Origin: CAYGFH01 sp964430295
GTDB taxonomy: Bacteria; Patescibacteriota; Microgenomatia; UBA10105; UBA927
Length of the DNA stretch: 18,867 bases
Direction of reading: 5' to 3'
Assembly: GCA_964430295.1 (NCBI GenBank)
Contig: CAYSEV010000024.1
Coordinates: forward strand, 1-18,867
This document shows positions 9,009 to 16,002 of the stretch, piece after piece (the stretch's first letter is position 1; the number at the start of each line of letters is the position of its first letter). Made by a program: the position numbers and the translations under genes. The notes under the pieces are model-generated. The model searched no databases and was not told the DNA's origin. It worked only from the letters and a program-made list of their open reading frames with translations.

Positions 9009-10100
9009 ATGAATCAGACTCATAAAACTCGAATAGCGGTCGTTTTGATTGTTACACTGTGTTCGTTGGGATTGTTTCCATTTAGCACATTAGTGCAGGC
9101 TGGTACATTCACTCCAGCTAAGGTGACAATATCAGATTCACGCGCCAGTAATGCCTCAACCACATACGATTTTGCCTTTACAACTTCTGATACAAGCTCG
9201 ATCAAACAGTTAGATGTTGTATTTTGTACAACGGCATCAGGTGCATGTACCACACCTACTGGTATGACTACAACCGGAGCCACACGTGCCAGCGACAATG
9301 TTGCCGGTACAGGAAGAACAGATACATTTACCGGAAACGGGACACTGTCAACAGTTGTTACAACCCCGGCAGCCCAATCTACTCAGGCTGTTACGGTCTC
9401 TTATACAGGTATTACAAATCCCTCAACAACTGACACCACATTTTTTGCCCGTATAACAACGTATTCTGACACCGGTTCAACTGTTATAGATACGGCATCC
9501 GTTGCGTTTGCAATTTTGACATCCACATCAATAGCTGTTAGCGCATCAGTAGACTCTACGTTTACATTCTCCGTGGCAGCTGCAACAACAGGCTCCGTAA
9601 ATGGAGCTTCTATAGATGTGACGAGTACAACGGCAAACACAATTCCGTTTGGTACGCTTTCAAATGGTGTCCCAAAGATTGCTGCGCATGATTTGTCTGT
9701 CGTTTCCAATTCGAAAAATGGATATACGATAACTGTAAAAGCGGGTGCATCTCCACCTTTAGTAGATGGTTCCAACAATATTGATGAATTTACCGGTACT
9801 AATGCGTCTCCGACTACATGGTCATCTCCTGCAGGTTCAACAGCAAATACGAATACAGGATTTTTTGGCTATACAACAAATGATGCTTCATTGGGTACTG
9901 GGACAGCTACACGATTTACCAGCTCTGGCGGTAATAAATGGGCCGGTACAACAACATCTCCTTTGGAGGTTGCGTATAGTGCAACAGGTGTAAGTTCTGC
10001 AGAAGTGACCCGTGTCGGATGGCAGGCTGAAGTAAATGGTTTGCAGCCTGCAGGTGCATATTCTGGTACGGTAATATTAGTTGCTACACCGACCTATTAA
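9009..10100 (+). CDS. Secreted Thr/Ser/Ala-rich surface protein, A1
   Basis: Encodes 363 residues. The signal peptide covers 1-31 (basic start, hydrophobic 9-25, cleavage likely after LVQA), and the mature part is very rich in Thr, Ser, Gly and Ala. The N-terminal half (about 32-170) looks like a beta-sandwich and has the only two mature cysteines, C73 and C80, which could form a disulfide. The C-terminal half (about 175-363) contains HDLSVVSNSKNGYTITV, GFFGYTTNDASLGTGTATRF and ends PAGAYSGTVILVATPTY. This C-terminal domain recurs in A2 (11024-12151) and A3 (15209-14139). No sortase motif, membrane anchor or lipobox is visible, so it probably attaches through a partner, most likely the DUF916-like protein beginning two bases after this stop codon. 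Family not recognised by name; the Thr-rich surface may be glycosylated. Confidence 0.85.
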   Translation: MNQTHKTRIAVVLIVTLCSLGLFPFSTLVQAGTFTPAKVTISDSRASNASTTYDFAFTTSDTSSIKQLDVVFCTTASGACTTPTGMTTTGATRASDNVAGTGRTDTFTGNGTLSTVVTTPAAQSTQAVTVSYTGITNPSTTDTTFFARITTYSDTGSTVIDTASVAFAILTSTSIAVSASVDSTFTFSVAAATTGSVNGASIDVTSTTANTIPFGTLSNGVPKIAAHDLSVVSNSKNGYTITVKAGASPPLVDGSNNIDEFTGTNASPTTWSSPAGSTANTNTGFFGYTTNDASLGTGTATRFTSSGGNKWAGTTTSPLEVAYSATGVSSAEVTRVGWQAEVNGLQPAGAYSGTVILVATPTY

Positions 10101-10101
10101 T

Positions 10102-11022
10102 ATGAAGCAATATATATACAGATATCGCACGATCCTAGTTCTTTTTTTTGTGGTTATTGCAGGCGCGTTTGTGGTTGTGCGGTCAGGTATTGCACAAAAT
10201 GCATCTAATTCGCAAACTCTCGAGATTTCTCCTCCCAGCCAAGAGGTGAGTATTGATCCAGGAAAATCTGTAAAAATAAGAGCAAAAGTTCGAAATCGTA
10301 GTGCTAATACAATTTCCGTTACTACCAGAATAGAAGACTTCACAGCATCTGGTGAAGGGGGACAGGTGGCTCTTATTGAAAAAGGACCATATGCAATTTC
10401 TTCATGGACAACCATAGATCAGCCAACGTTTTCATTAAAATCCGGGGAAACAAAGGAAATAACTGCAACCGCCAGTGTCCCATCAGGTATGGCTGGTGGG
10501 AGATATGGTTCATTTGTTTTTTCAGTAGGGGGTGGTCAGGCCGGCGCTGGTACAGCTGCCGTTTCTCAGGAAGTGGCATCATTATTTTTACTCAAGATTT
10601 CCGGTCCCGTATCTGAAGTTTTAACGGCAGACACACTTGCTATGCCTTCATTTGTAGAGTTTGGGCCTGTGCCAATGACTGTTACGTTTACAAATAAGGG
10701 AAATGTTCATGTGCGCCCTAATGGGCTCATTAATGTGCGCAATATGTTTGGCAAGACCGCTGCGGATGTCGTATTTAAAGGAGAAAATGTATTTCCTGGT
10801 GCCTCACGATCACAAACAGTTTCGTTGGATAAACAATGGCTCTTTGGGCCATATACAGCACAGGCCGTGCTGACATATGGAAGTAAAAATGAATCCCTTA
10901 CAATTACAACGAAGTTTTTCGCATTTCCACTACGAATTGTAGTGGTTATTGGCATTATATTCGCAATACTGTACAGTATGAGAAGGCGCCTTATGAAAGC
11001 ATTGAAAGCATTAGTTGGATGA
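10102..11022 (+). CDS. DUF916/WxLIP-like membrane-anchored surface protein, B1
   Basis: Encodes 306 residues from ATG 10102, one base past the previous stop; a TTG 21 bases earlier is in frame but lies inside the previous gene. An N-terminal hydrophobic signal (8-31) is followed by an Ig-like domain. SPPSQEVSIDPGKSVKIRAK (43-62) and VRNRSANTISV have the 'V-x-P-G...N-x-S' pattern of DUF916 domains, and SSWTTIDQP (100-108) plus SVPSGMAGGRYGSFVF (125-140) have clear counterparts in B2. A second beta domain (about 165-270) and one transmembrane helix (about 275-292) follow, with a short basic tail inside. In Firmicutes such proteins bind WxL partners and peptidoglycan. Here, by analogy, B1 may hold A1 and A2 at the cell surface. 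The binding role is inference. Confidence 0.78.
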   Translation: MKQYIYRYRTILVLFFVVIAGAFVVVRSGIAQNASNSQTLEISPPSQEVSIDPGKSVKIRAKVRNRSANTISVTTRIEDFTASGEGGQVALIEKGPYAISSWTTIDQPTFSLKSGETKEITATASVPSGMAGGRYGSFVFSVGGGQAGAGTAAVSQEVASLFLLKISGPVSEVLTADTLAMPSFVEFGPVPMTVTFTNKGNVHVRPNGLINVRNMFGKTAADVVFKGENVFPGASRSQTVSLDKQWLFGPYTAQAVLTYGSKNESLTITTKFFAFPLRIVVVIGIIFAILYSMRRRLMKALKALVG

Positions 11023-11023
11023 T

Positions 11024-12151
11024 ATGAAATATACTGCCAAATCAACGTTAAAAAAGATTCGCTATACGAAACGTATTACGTCGATTTTATCACTTATCGT
11101 CCTTATAATCAGCGTCCCATTATTTGCACAGCTCTCTACGAAAGTTCAGGCCGGAACACTTACATCCGCTAAAGTGACAATTTCTGATTCTCGTGCAAGT
11201 CATGCTGCAACGACATTTGATTTTGCGTATACAACATCAGTGACTACGTCAATTAAACAGTTTGATGTTGTGTTTTGTACGACTGCCTCAGGAGCATGTT
11301 CAACGCCGACAGGCATGACAACCACAGGCGCGACCCGTGATAGTGACAATATAGCGGGTACCGGCAGGACAGATACATTTACCGGTAACGGGACACTATC
11401 AACAGTTGTTACAACACCCGCGGCACAATCCACTCAGGCTGTTACCGTATCGTATTCAGGCATCACAAACCCCTCTACAACCGATTCAACATTTTTTGCC
11501 AGAATTACAACATACTCTGATACAGGTTCAACAGTTATAGACAGCGCATCAGTCGCTTTTGCTATTTTAACAACGACATCAATTGCAGTTACAGCATCTG
11601 TAGCTTCCACATTTACATTTTCAGTAGCTGCCGTAAACACAGGGAGCGTTAACGGTGCGACTATAGACATCACATCATCCACTGCAAACACTATCCCATT
11701 TGGTACATTATCAAGCGGTGTGCCTAAGATTGCAGCGCATGACGTTACTGTAACAACGAACGCTACGAATGGGTACACAGTTACAGTAAAGGCCGCGGCT
11801 GATCCTCCTCTTGTGGACGGCTCGAATAATATAGATGCGTTTAGTGGCACAAATGCATCGCCATCTACCTGGTCATCTCCTGCAGGTTCAAGTGCAAACG
11901 TAAATACCGGATTTTTCGGATATACAACCAACGACTCAAGCCTTGGGACGGGAACTGCAACACGATTTACCAGTTCAGGTGGCAATAAGTGGGCCGGTAC
12001 GTCGACAAGCCCTCTTGAAGTGGCATATAGTGCCACAGGTATAGGTTCATCTGAAGTTACACGAGTCGGATGGCAGGCTGAAGTGAATGGTTTGCAGCCG
12101 GCAGGTGCATACACTGGTACTGTGATCCTAGTCGCTACACCGACATATTAA
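11024..12151 (+). CDS. Secreted Thr/Ser/Ala-rich surface protein, A2 (duplicate of A1)
   Basis: Encodes 375 residues from ATG 11024, one base after the stop of B1; a TTG at 11015 is in frame but overlaps B1. The signal peptide is long and basic (1-43, ending STKVQA). The mature part aligns with A1 without gaps, at roughly 85 % identity by my by-eye count. It keeps both cysteines, the NGYTVTVKA stretch, GFFGYTTNDSSLGTGTATRF and the C-terminal VILVATPTY. Most changes are conservative (Ser/Thr, Val/Ile, Ala/Ser), and synonymous differences are common, so the duplication is old or the copies are kept by selection. The signal peptides differ far more than the mature domains. A1-B1-A2 form one tightly packed unit. 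Confidence 0.85.
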   Translation: MKYTAKSTLKKIRYTKRITSILSLIVLIISVPLFAQLSTKVQAGTLTSAKVTISDSRASHAATTFDFAYTTSVTTSIKQFDVVFCTTASGACSTPTGMTTTGATRDSDNIAGTGRTDTFTGNGTLSTVVTTPAAQSTQAVTVSYSGITNPSTTDSTFFARITTYSDTGSTVIDSASVAFAILTTTSIAVTASVASTFTFSVAAVNTGSVNGATIDITSSTANTIPFGTLSSGVPKIAAHDVTVTTNATNGYTVTVKAAADPPLVDGSNNIDAFSGTNASPSTWSSPAGSSANVNTGFFGYTTNDSSLGTGTATRFTSSGGNKWAGTSTSPLEVAYSATGIGSSEVTRVGWQAEVNGLQPAGAYTGTVILVATPTY

Positions 12152-12156
12152 TCCTC

Positions 12157-12579
12157 ATGAAATCAAGGCAACGGATATTCCTGCTTCTTCTTGGGATCAT
12201 TATTGGATATGGATTTCATGATTTTGCTTATGATACAAGCATAAATTTGCTTAAGAGTGCACATTTATTACCCAAGTATTCCGCTGGTTCAAGCGTCCTT
12301 GGAGACACTTCTAATGATTCCTTTACTACACGCATTACCTTTGACGGAACCATTTTTGAACCTCGAAAGGCTCGAGTTCATATAGGAAACTATATTTCTA
12401 TTAAGAATACCAGTAAACATGCTCTCATGTGGCTTGTTTCAGACTTGCCTGAGGTCAATACAACGCGTGGATATGCTGAAGGTGAACAATTTCAGTTTAC
12501 TTCAACACGTGTCGGCACGTATAGTATCTCAAATACGCTTGTACCAGGGTCTTCATTCACCCTCATTGTTGAAAAGTAA
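12157..12579 (+). CDS. Small membrane-tethered cupredoxin-like protein lacking copper ligands
   Basis: Encodes 140 residues. One N-terminal hydrophobic segment (7-22) acts as signal anchor; the rest lies outside. Residues 60-139 follow the plastocyanin/azurin-like pattern: ITFDGTIFEPRKARVHIGNYISIKN (split around 60-84), then HALMWLVSD (88-96), then GTYSISNTLVPGSSFTLIVE (120-139). In copper-binding relatives the last block reads like 'Y-x-C-x-x-H-P-G-M'. Here the positions for Cys, His and Met are Asn126, Val129 and Ser132 by my alignment, so type 1 copper is not expected; H88 may remain. It starts five bases after A2 and is the last gene of the operon. The role is probably structural or binding at the surface. 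The fold assignment is pattern-based and needs profile confirmation. Confidence 0.7.
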   Translation: MKSRQRIFLLLLGIIIGYGFHDFAYDTSINLLKSAHLLPKYSAGSSVLGDTSNDSFTTRITFDGTIFEPRKARVHIGNYISIKNTSKHALMWLVSDLPEVNTTRGYAEGEQFQFTSTRVGTYSISNTLVPGSSFTLIVEK

Positions 12580-12798
12580 TATTCCTGATTATTCTCATGG
12601 GTTCTTTTGTCCTTGCGGGAATAAATGGTTATCTCCAAAACTACAACAATACTAATTTTGACCACGTATGTGAGCACTGTTCATTTTCATCTGATATGTG
12701 TTAATAAAAAATAACATGTATGTTAAATCCCGAGACGTCTTACATTATTTTTGACTTTTCCGAGAATATTTAGACAGTATCTTCTGCAACATCTCTAC
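12580..12798 (+). other. Intergenic region between convergent operons
   Basis: This 219-base gap separates the plus operon ending at 12579 from the minus operon ending at 12799. It holds no gene I can support. It contains a palindrome with a T-tract (12703-12725, listed separately), an AGACGTCT palindrome at 12733-12740, and a 6-bp stem (TCTCTA/TAGAGA, 12792-12810) overlapping the minus-strand stop codon. A weak inverted pair TATTCC...GGAATA lies just after the plus operon with a loop of about 30 bases. Confidence 0.6.
12703..12725 (-). terminator. Weak AT-rich intrinsic terminator for the minus-strand operon
   Basis: Read on the minus strand, TAACATACATGTTA (12725-12712) is self-complementary and can fold into a 5-bp stem with a four-base loop. 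It is followed directly by TTTTTTATT. It lies about 75 bases after the stop of the gene ending at 12799. The stem has only one G-C pair, so strength is doubtful. Confidence 0.4.
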
Positions 12799-14136
12799 CT
12801 ACTCTAGAGAAGAATCCGAATATTTTTTAATAATTCTCAATATAGTCCTCTCTGAAACTGTTAGATGAAGTTTCTGTCTGATTTGACTCGACGTCATATT
12901 TGAATTGGCATGTAGTGCCACTATACGTTTAATACTATCCTTAGGCACTGTCGTAGTGCGTACATGTATTGGTCTGGTAGATTTTCTGGCGAGCTGCTCT
13001 GTGTTCGCTCCTATCTGCTTGGATTTAGATTTCCATCTGTGTACGGTTGCCCTGTGTATGCCTAGAATTTGCGCCGTTTTGCTTACCGATCCGCCATTGG
13101 ATGCTAGTGTCTTCAAGATTAGACTAGGATGAATTCTTGAAGAGTCATGCATACCGTCCGTTTGTATGTCTATTGTAGGCTCCAAATTCGATATAGTTGG
13201 CTTAGAATTAGCATTCTCAGACATGAATGCATGTAGTGCCCGTCTGAAGTTTTTCTTTCTGGAATTTAAAAGCAATAGTATGATGACACCGCCTAGAATG
13301 CTCCCTATCAACGTATATGGTAACAACACTAACGGAATGGTTTTTGAAATTTCTTCACCATGTTCAAGTCTTGCTCGAAGTGTAGCTCTATATATGCCCC
13401 ATTTGCTATTTTGGATTGTAAATACGCTCTTCCATGTTCTTGCTTTTCCAGGTAGTATTGTTTTTTCATCTAGTTCCACTGTATCAGGCTTTCCTAGTAT
13501 GGGTGCTATTGTAAGTGTTGGTTTTGTAGAAAAAAAGTGCAGTGAATCGTTTGTAATACGAACAGTGCTCGTAATCGGTCCGTGTTCATAGAACAATTTC
13601 TCAAAATGAAAATCCGTTATATGAGCTTTATTTGTTAGTGAGTCTTGAACGCCAATATTTGCAAGTGATACAACACCAATTTTCGATCCAATTGTCCCGT
13701 TCGGATATAGTGGTGTAAAGTAAATTATCGCATAATAACCACCCAAAGCCACAGTTCCCGGAACATTTACCTTTACAAGAAATTCATGAGAATCTCTTGA
13801 CGGTATTATTGCATCCGGTTCATCTATACTCATCCATCTTGCAAGCGGAGAAATCTCGGATGGGGGATTAGGGGTATATCCATTCACTTCATCAGATGGG
13901 TCAAATCCCTCAACGACAGCATGAATAGGCATCGGAGCATTGGATAAATTATCGACAGTAATAGGATATATTCGTTTTGAACCAGGTTCCAGTTGTATCC
14001 GCAATAAGATAGGGGATACTCGAATTGTTGAATTCACAAATGAGCTATCCGCTGCTAATACATTATGCCTTCCGACATACCCATAACAAGCTAATACAAT
14101 GAGTATATTAAATATTATTTTTATATATTTTGACAT
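12799..14136 (-). CDS. DUF916-like sensor with transmembrane helix and cytoplasmic bipartite HTH, B2
   Basis: Encodes 445 residues from ATG 14136; a TTG six bases upstream is in frame but overlaps the preceding stop. (Residue numbers count from that TTG; subtract 2 for ATG.) A signal segment (about 5-20) leads to an outside DUF916-like domain with VSPILLRIQLEPGSKRIYPI (42-61), ARWMSIDEP (101-109) and NVPGTVALGGYYAIIYF (126-142), matching B1 block by block. A second beta region is followed by one helix (about 272-293) and RKKNFRR, placing the rest inside. The inside part has a first HTH (340-372: GGSVSKTAQILGIHRATVHRW), a basic linker with RKSTRP, and a second HTH (401-441: MTSSQIRQKLHLTVSERTIL). 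This order resembles the paired-like DNA-binding half of IS630/Tc1 transposases; no DDE domain follows. Likely a membrane-bound transcription regulator reading the state of the surface. It starts two bases after A3. Confidence 0.8.
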   Translation of the reverse strand: MSKYIKIIFNILIVLACYGYVGRHNVLAADSSFVNSTIRVSPILLRIQLEPGSKRIYPITVDNLSNAPMPIHAVVEGFDPSDEVNGYTPNPPSEISPLARWMSIDEPDAIIPSRDSHEFLVKVNVPGTVALGGYYAIIYFTPLYPNGTIGSKIGVVSLANIGVQDSLTNKAHITDFHFEKLFYEHGPITSTVRITNDSLHFFSTKPTLTIAPILGKPDTVELDEKTILPGKARTWKSVFTIQNSKWGIYRATLRARLEHGEEISKTIPLVLLPYTLIGSILGGVIILLLLNSRKKNFRRALHAFMSENANSKPTISNLEPTIDIQTDGMHDSSRIHPSLILKTLASNGGSVSKTAQILGIHRATVHRWKSKSKQIGANTEQLARKSTRPIHVRTTTVPKDSIKRIVALHANSNMTSSQIRQKLHLTVSERTILRIIKKYSDSSLE

Positions 14137-14138
14137 AT

Positions 14139-15209
14139 TCAATACACAGGTACAACCACGTACACTACAGTATTCGTATATGCCCCAGCTGGAGTTGTAT
14201 TATCTCCAGTGACACGATAAGAGACTGTAAACTGTTCATTTATAACAGGGTTCTCTTCAACTACAGATGTATGATCTGCAACAGGATCACCGGGGATAGA
14301 CGTAGTAAATCCGGCATACTTAGGGCCGCCATTAGTAAATCTATCGGGTGTCCCACCTGTTAGAGATGAATCGTTGGTCGTATATCCAAAACCAGTTCCA
14401 CTCCATATCGTTGGGGTTCCGTTTGTTCCTGAATAATCTGAAATCGTATGTGATGCAAAAGTTAGTGGTGCAGTTTCCCGTCCATAAATTGTGTATCCGT
14501 TATAGGCGTTTGTTGAGGTTGTGAGTGTTGTCGCTTTACTACTATCTGTATAGGAGTTTGAAGAATCAAGCGTATCAAATGTAAGAGTCTCTGAAGATAT
14601 TCCAAATGTGAGTGATGGTACTGATGTCGTAGCGCTTGCAATTGGGCCAAATTGTGATTCAGTATAGTTGCCCCATTTGGCTTTTACCTTTATTTTATAT
14701 GTTGTGTCTTGTTGGAGGCCTCTGATAAATTCTCCGGAAGCTCCGCCCCAATTGGTATACGTTTGCCAGTCTTCCGCTCCCAGAACAGATCCTACCGTGT
14801 TGTCATTTTGAACATAATTTGTTGTTGTGAAATCATCATTTGATATAGCAATTGCAAATTGTGCGTCGGAAGGCCCATCTCCATTATTGATTATAAATTT
14901 TAATCTATCGTAATTGGTCGCAGGGTTTATAAATGTTGGTGCCGGTGGTACATTTGCCTGAAGAGTTTCCACCAAACCACCGTTTGCTGAAAAATTTGAA
15001 GATGCCGGTTTCCCAAATTCCAGACCACCCACGTGTCCAAACAACGAAAAATTATCTGAGGTACTGGTGTCAGTCCCACCGGAACCAAAGTCATATTGAG
15101 TCAATTCGTAATTAGAACTGGCGGGTCCTGCAAAAACATATGAATGTACGTAGAAAAATATACTCAATGATAAAAGCGTTTGTATGAAAAATTTCCCTTG
15201 ATTGCTCAT
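14139..15209 (-). CDS. Secreted surface protein with Fn3-like and A-type C-terminal domain, A3
   Basis: Encodes 356 residues from ATG 15209 (MSNQGKFFIQ), giving a compact signal peptide (1-27, cleavage near YVFA). In-frame starts at 15227 and 15254 would add a non-signal-like extension, and a TATGAT box at 15223-15228 favours 15209. Residues 28-85 hold two SSNYELTQYDFG/SSNFSANGG-like segments. Residues 88-197 resemble a fibronectin type III domain (PPAPTFINPATNYDRLKF to LQQDTTYKIKVKAKWG). Residues 198-356 match the C-terminal domain of A1/A2: NGYTI, GFGYTTNDSSLTGGTPDRF, and the end PAGAYTNTVVYVVVPVY. No membrane anchor or sortase signal is seen. It precedes B2 by two bases, repeating the A-then-B order of the plus-strand operon. 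Probably the outside partner of B2; this is inference from context. Confidence 0.82.
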   Translation of the reverse strand: MSNQGKFFIQTLLSLSIFFYVHSYVFAGPASSNYELTQYDFGSGGTDTSTSDNFSLFGHVGGLEFGKPASSNFSANGGLVETLQANVPPAPTFINPATNYDRLKFIINNGDGPSDAQFAIAISNDDFTTTNYVQNDNTVGSVLGAEDWQTYTNWGGASGEFIRGLQQDTTYKIKVKAKWGNYTESQFGPIASATTSVPSLTFGISSETLTFDTLDSSNSYTDSSKATTLTTSTNAYNGYTIYGRETAPLTFASHTISDYSGTNGTPTIWSGTGFGYTTNDSSLTGGTPDRFTNGGPKYAGFTTSIPGDPVADHTSVVEENPVINEQFTVSYRVTGDNTTPAGAYTNTVVYVVVPVY

Positions 15210-15222
15210 CGCTACAAAACGT

Positions 15223-15228
15223 ATCATA
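15223..15228 (-). promoter_or_regulatory. Candidate -10 box (TATGAT) for the A3-B2 unit
   Basis: TATGAT (five of six consensus bases) lies 13 bases before ATG 15209 on the minus strand, allowing a leader of about six bases. The 91-base gap after the PIN gene leaves room for this promoter, so A3-B2 may be transcribed separately from the HTH-PIN pair. Confidence 0.4.
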
Positions 15229-15300
15229 TACATTTGCGACATGCAAGGCATCAAAAATAATTACTATTTACTAGTGTTGAAAATGTGTTTGACGGAGAAT

Positions 15301-15720
15301 TTAGTAGGGAAGAGTGAATGCTCGAGTGCCAAAAAGGAATGGAAAATAGTCAAAAGTACAAATTGTAGGCGTTTGAGATTTATCACATACGATGTTTATG
15401 ATTGCCTGTTCAAGCGTGAGTTGTGCACTGGTTGTCGTGATAACCAGCTTTGCTGCAGCTTTCATAAGTGGTTCATCTAGGTACATAATATCAATTGAGC
15501 TTGTAAATATAGTCTGTAGGAACTCACGAGCTATAGAATGACTCATATGGGTAGCGATTCTTTCGTAGGTTGTCATAATCGTGGTAGGGGAGGTATAGAG
15601 GTGATACCCTTCCTGCGCAAAAAATCGAAAATATGCGTCCGCCATCTGATGTTTATTGTCAGAACGGTCTATAAATGCATATATGGCGGATTGTGTTATA
15701 TATACTTTCTTGCTTCCCAT
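15301..15720 (-). CDS. PIN-domain protein with degenerate catalytic site
   Basis: Encodes 139 residues, the usual length of a VapC-type PIN domain. The start MGSKKVYITQSAIYAFIDRSDNKH aligns with the PIN pattern 'V-x-[IL]-D-T-S-A...D-R-x-D-x-x-H', but the catalytic Asp position is Thr9 (or Gln10). TSPTTIMTTYERI keeps the second acid (E53). LTLEQAIINIV has Glu104-Gln105 where Asp-Ala is usual, and CTFDYFPFLFG keeps D124. PIN toxins cleave RNA with a three- or four-acid metal site; losing the first and probably third acid suggests a weak or inactive nuclease that may still bind its partner. It starts three bases after the HTH gene's stop, the classic antitoxin-toxin order. The reading frame is intact, so it is not an obvious pseudogene. 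Confidence 0.75.
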   Translation of the reverse strand: MGSKKVYITQSAIYAFIDRSDNKHQMADAYFRFFAQEGYHLYTSPTTIMTTYERIATHMSHSIAREFLQTIFTSSIDIMYLDEPLMKAAAKLVITTTSAQLTLEQAIINIVCDKSQTPTICTFDYFPFLFGTRAFTLPY

Positions 15721-15723
15721 ACA

Positions 15724-16002
15724 TTATCGCGTAGGTATACTGATACTCATGCCTACACCCTCCAGCTTCCAAAACGGATCACTGAGTGAAAATGCATACG
15801 TCTCTTCCTTTTGAGCATGTGCCTGACGCTTTGTCTCGGCGCTATATACTTTTTGGAAACCGTTTAAATCTTCTTCTTTTATTCGGACAGCTCCTGCCAC
15901 CTTCACAGCCGTTAATTTCTTTTCTTTTATGTATCTGCGTATGGTTAGTGGATGAACTTTTAATACAAATGCTACTTGTTTAACGGTTAATAAATCTTCC
16001 AT
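15724..16002 (-). CDS. Excisionase/MerR-type helix-turn-helix protein, antitoxin-like
   Basis: Encodes 92 residues. MEDLLTVKQVAFVLKVHPLTIRRYIKEKKL through VRIKEEDLNGFQ (1-50) is a clear HTH_17/excisionase-type winged HTH (split here for length). The tail includes a basic, Gln-rich stretch (about 57-68) and DPFWKLEGVGMSI (75-87), a short motif typical of the toxin-contact end of such antitoxins in CPR-like pairs (from memory). It lies directly upstream of the PIN gene in the same direction and probably represses its own promoter. The intergenic region to the divergent collagen gene holds phased direct repeats that could be its operator. A -10-like TATTAT sits at 16014-16019 on the minus strand, 11 bases before ATG. 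Alternative: a stand-alone regulator of the surface operon. Confidence 0.8.
   Translation of the reverse strand: MEDLLTVKQVAFVLKVHPLTIRRYIKEKKLTAVKVAGAVRIKEEDLNGFQKVYSAETKRQAHAQKEETYAFSLSDPFWKLEGVGMSISIPTR

Noticed and set aside
9020..12114. Several minus-strand open frames opposite A1 and A2
   Set aside because: Val/Pro/Ala-rich shadows of Thr/Ser codons, appearing at matching positions in both duplicates; no start signals.
12419..12677. Small open frames reaching into the gap after the cupredoxin-like gene
   Set aside because: They start inside or opposite the 140-residue gene, show no domain and no promoter, and have Cys/Phe/Ser composition typical of non-coding AT-rich sequence.
12905..13591. 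Plus-strand open frames opposite the B2 gene
   Set aside because: No recognisable domain, and they overlap the well-supported B2 frame completely.
12799..14136. Idea that the HTH tail of B2 is a separate gene joined by frameshift or assembly error
   Set aside because: The frame is continuous through helix, basic linker and HTH, with no internal stop and a stop codon after the second HTH. It was kept as a single gene, though read support cannot be checked here.
9009..15209. Calling A1, A2 and A3 true WxL-domain proteins
   Set aside because: The typical paired Trp-x-Leu motifs are not visible; only the arrangement beside DUF916-like proteins and the general C-terminal character are similar.
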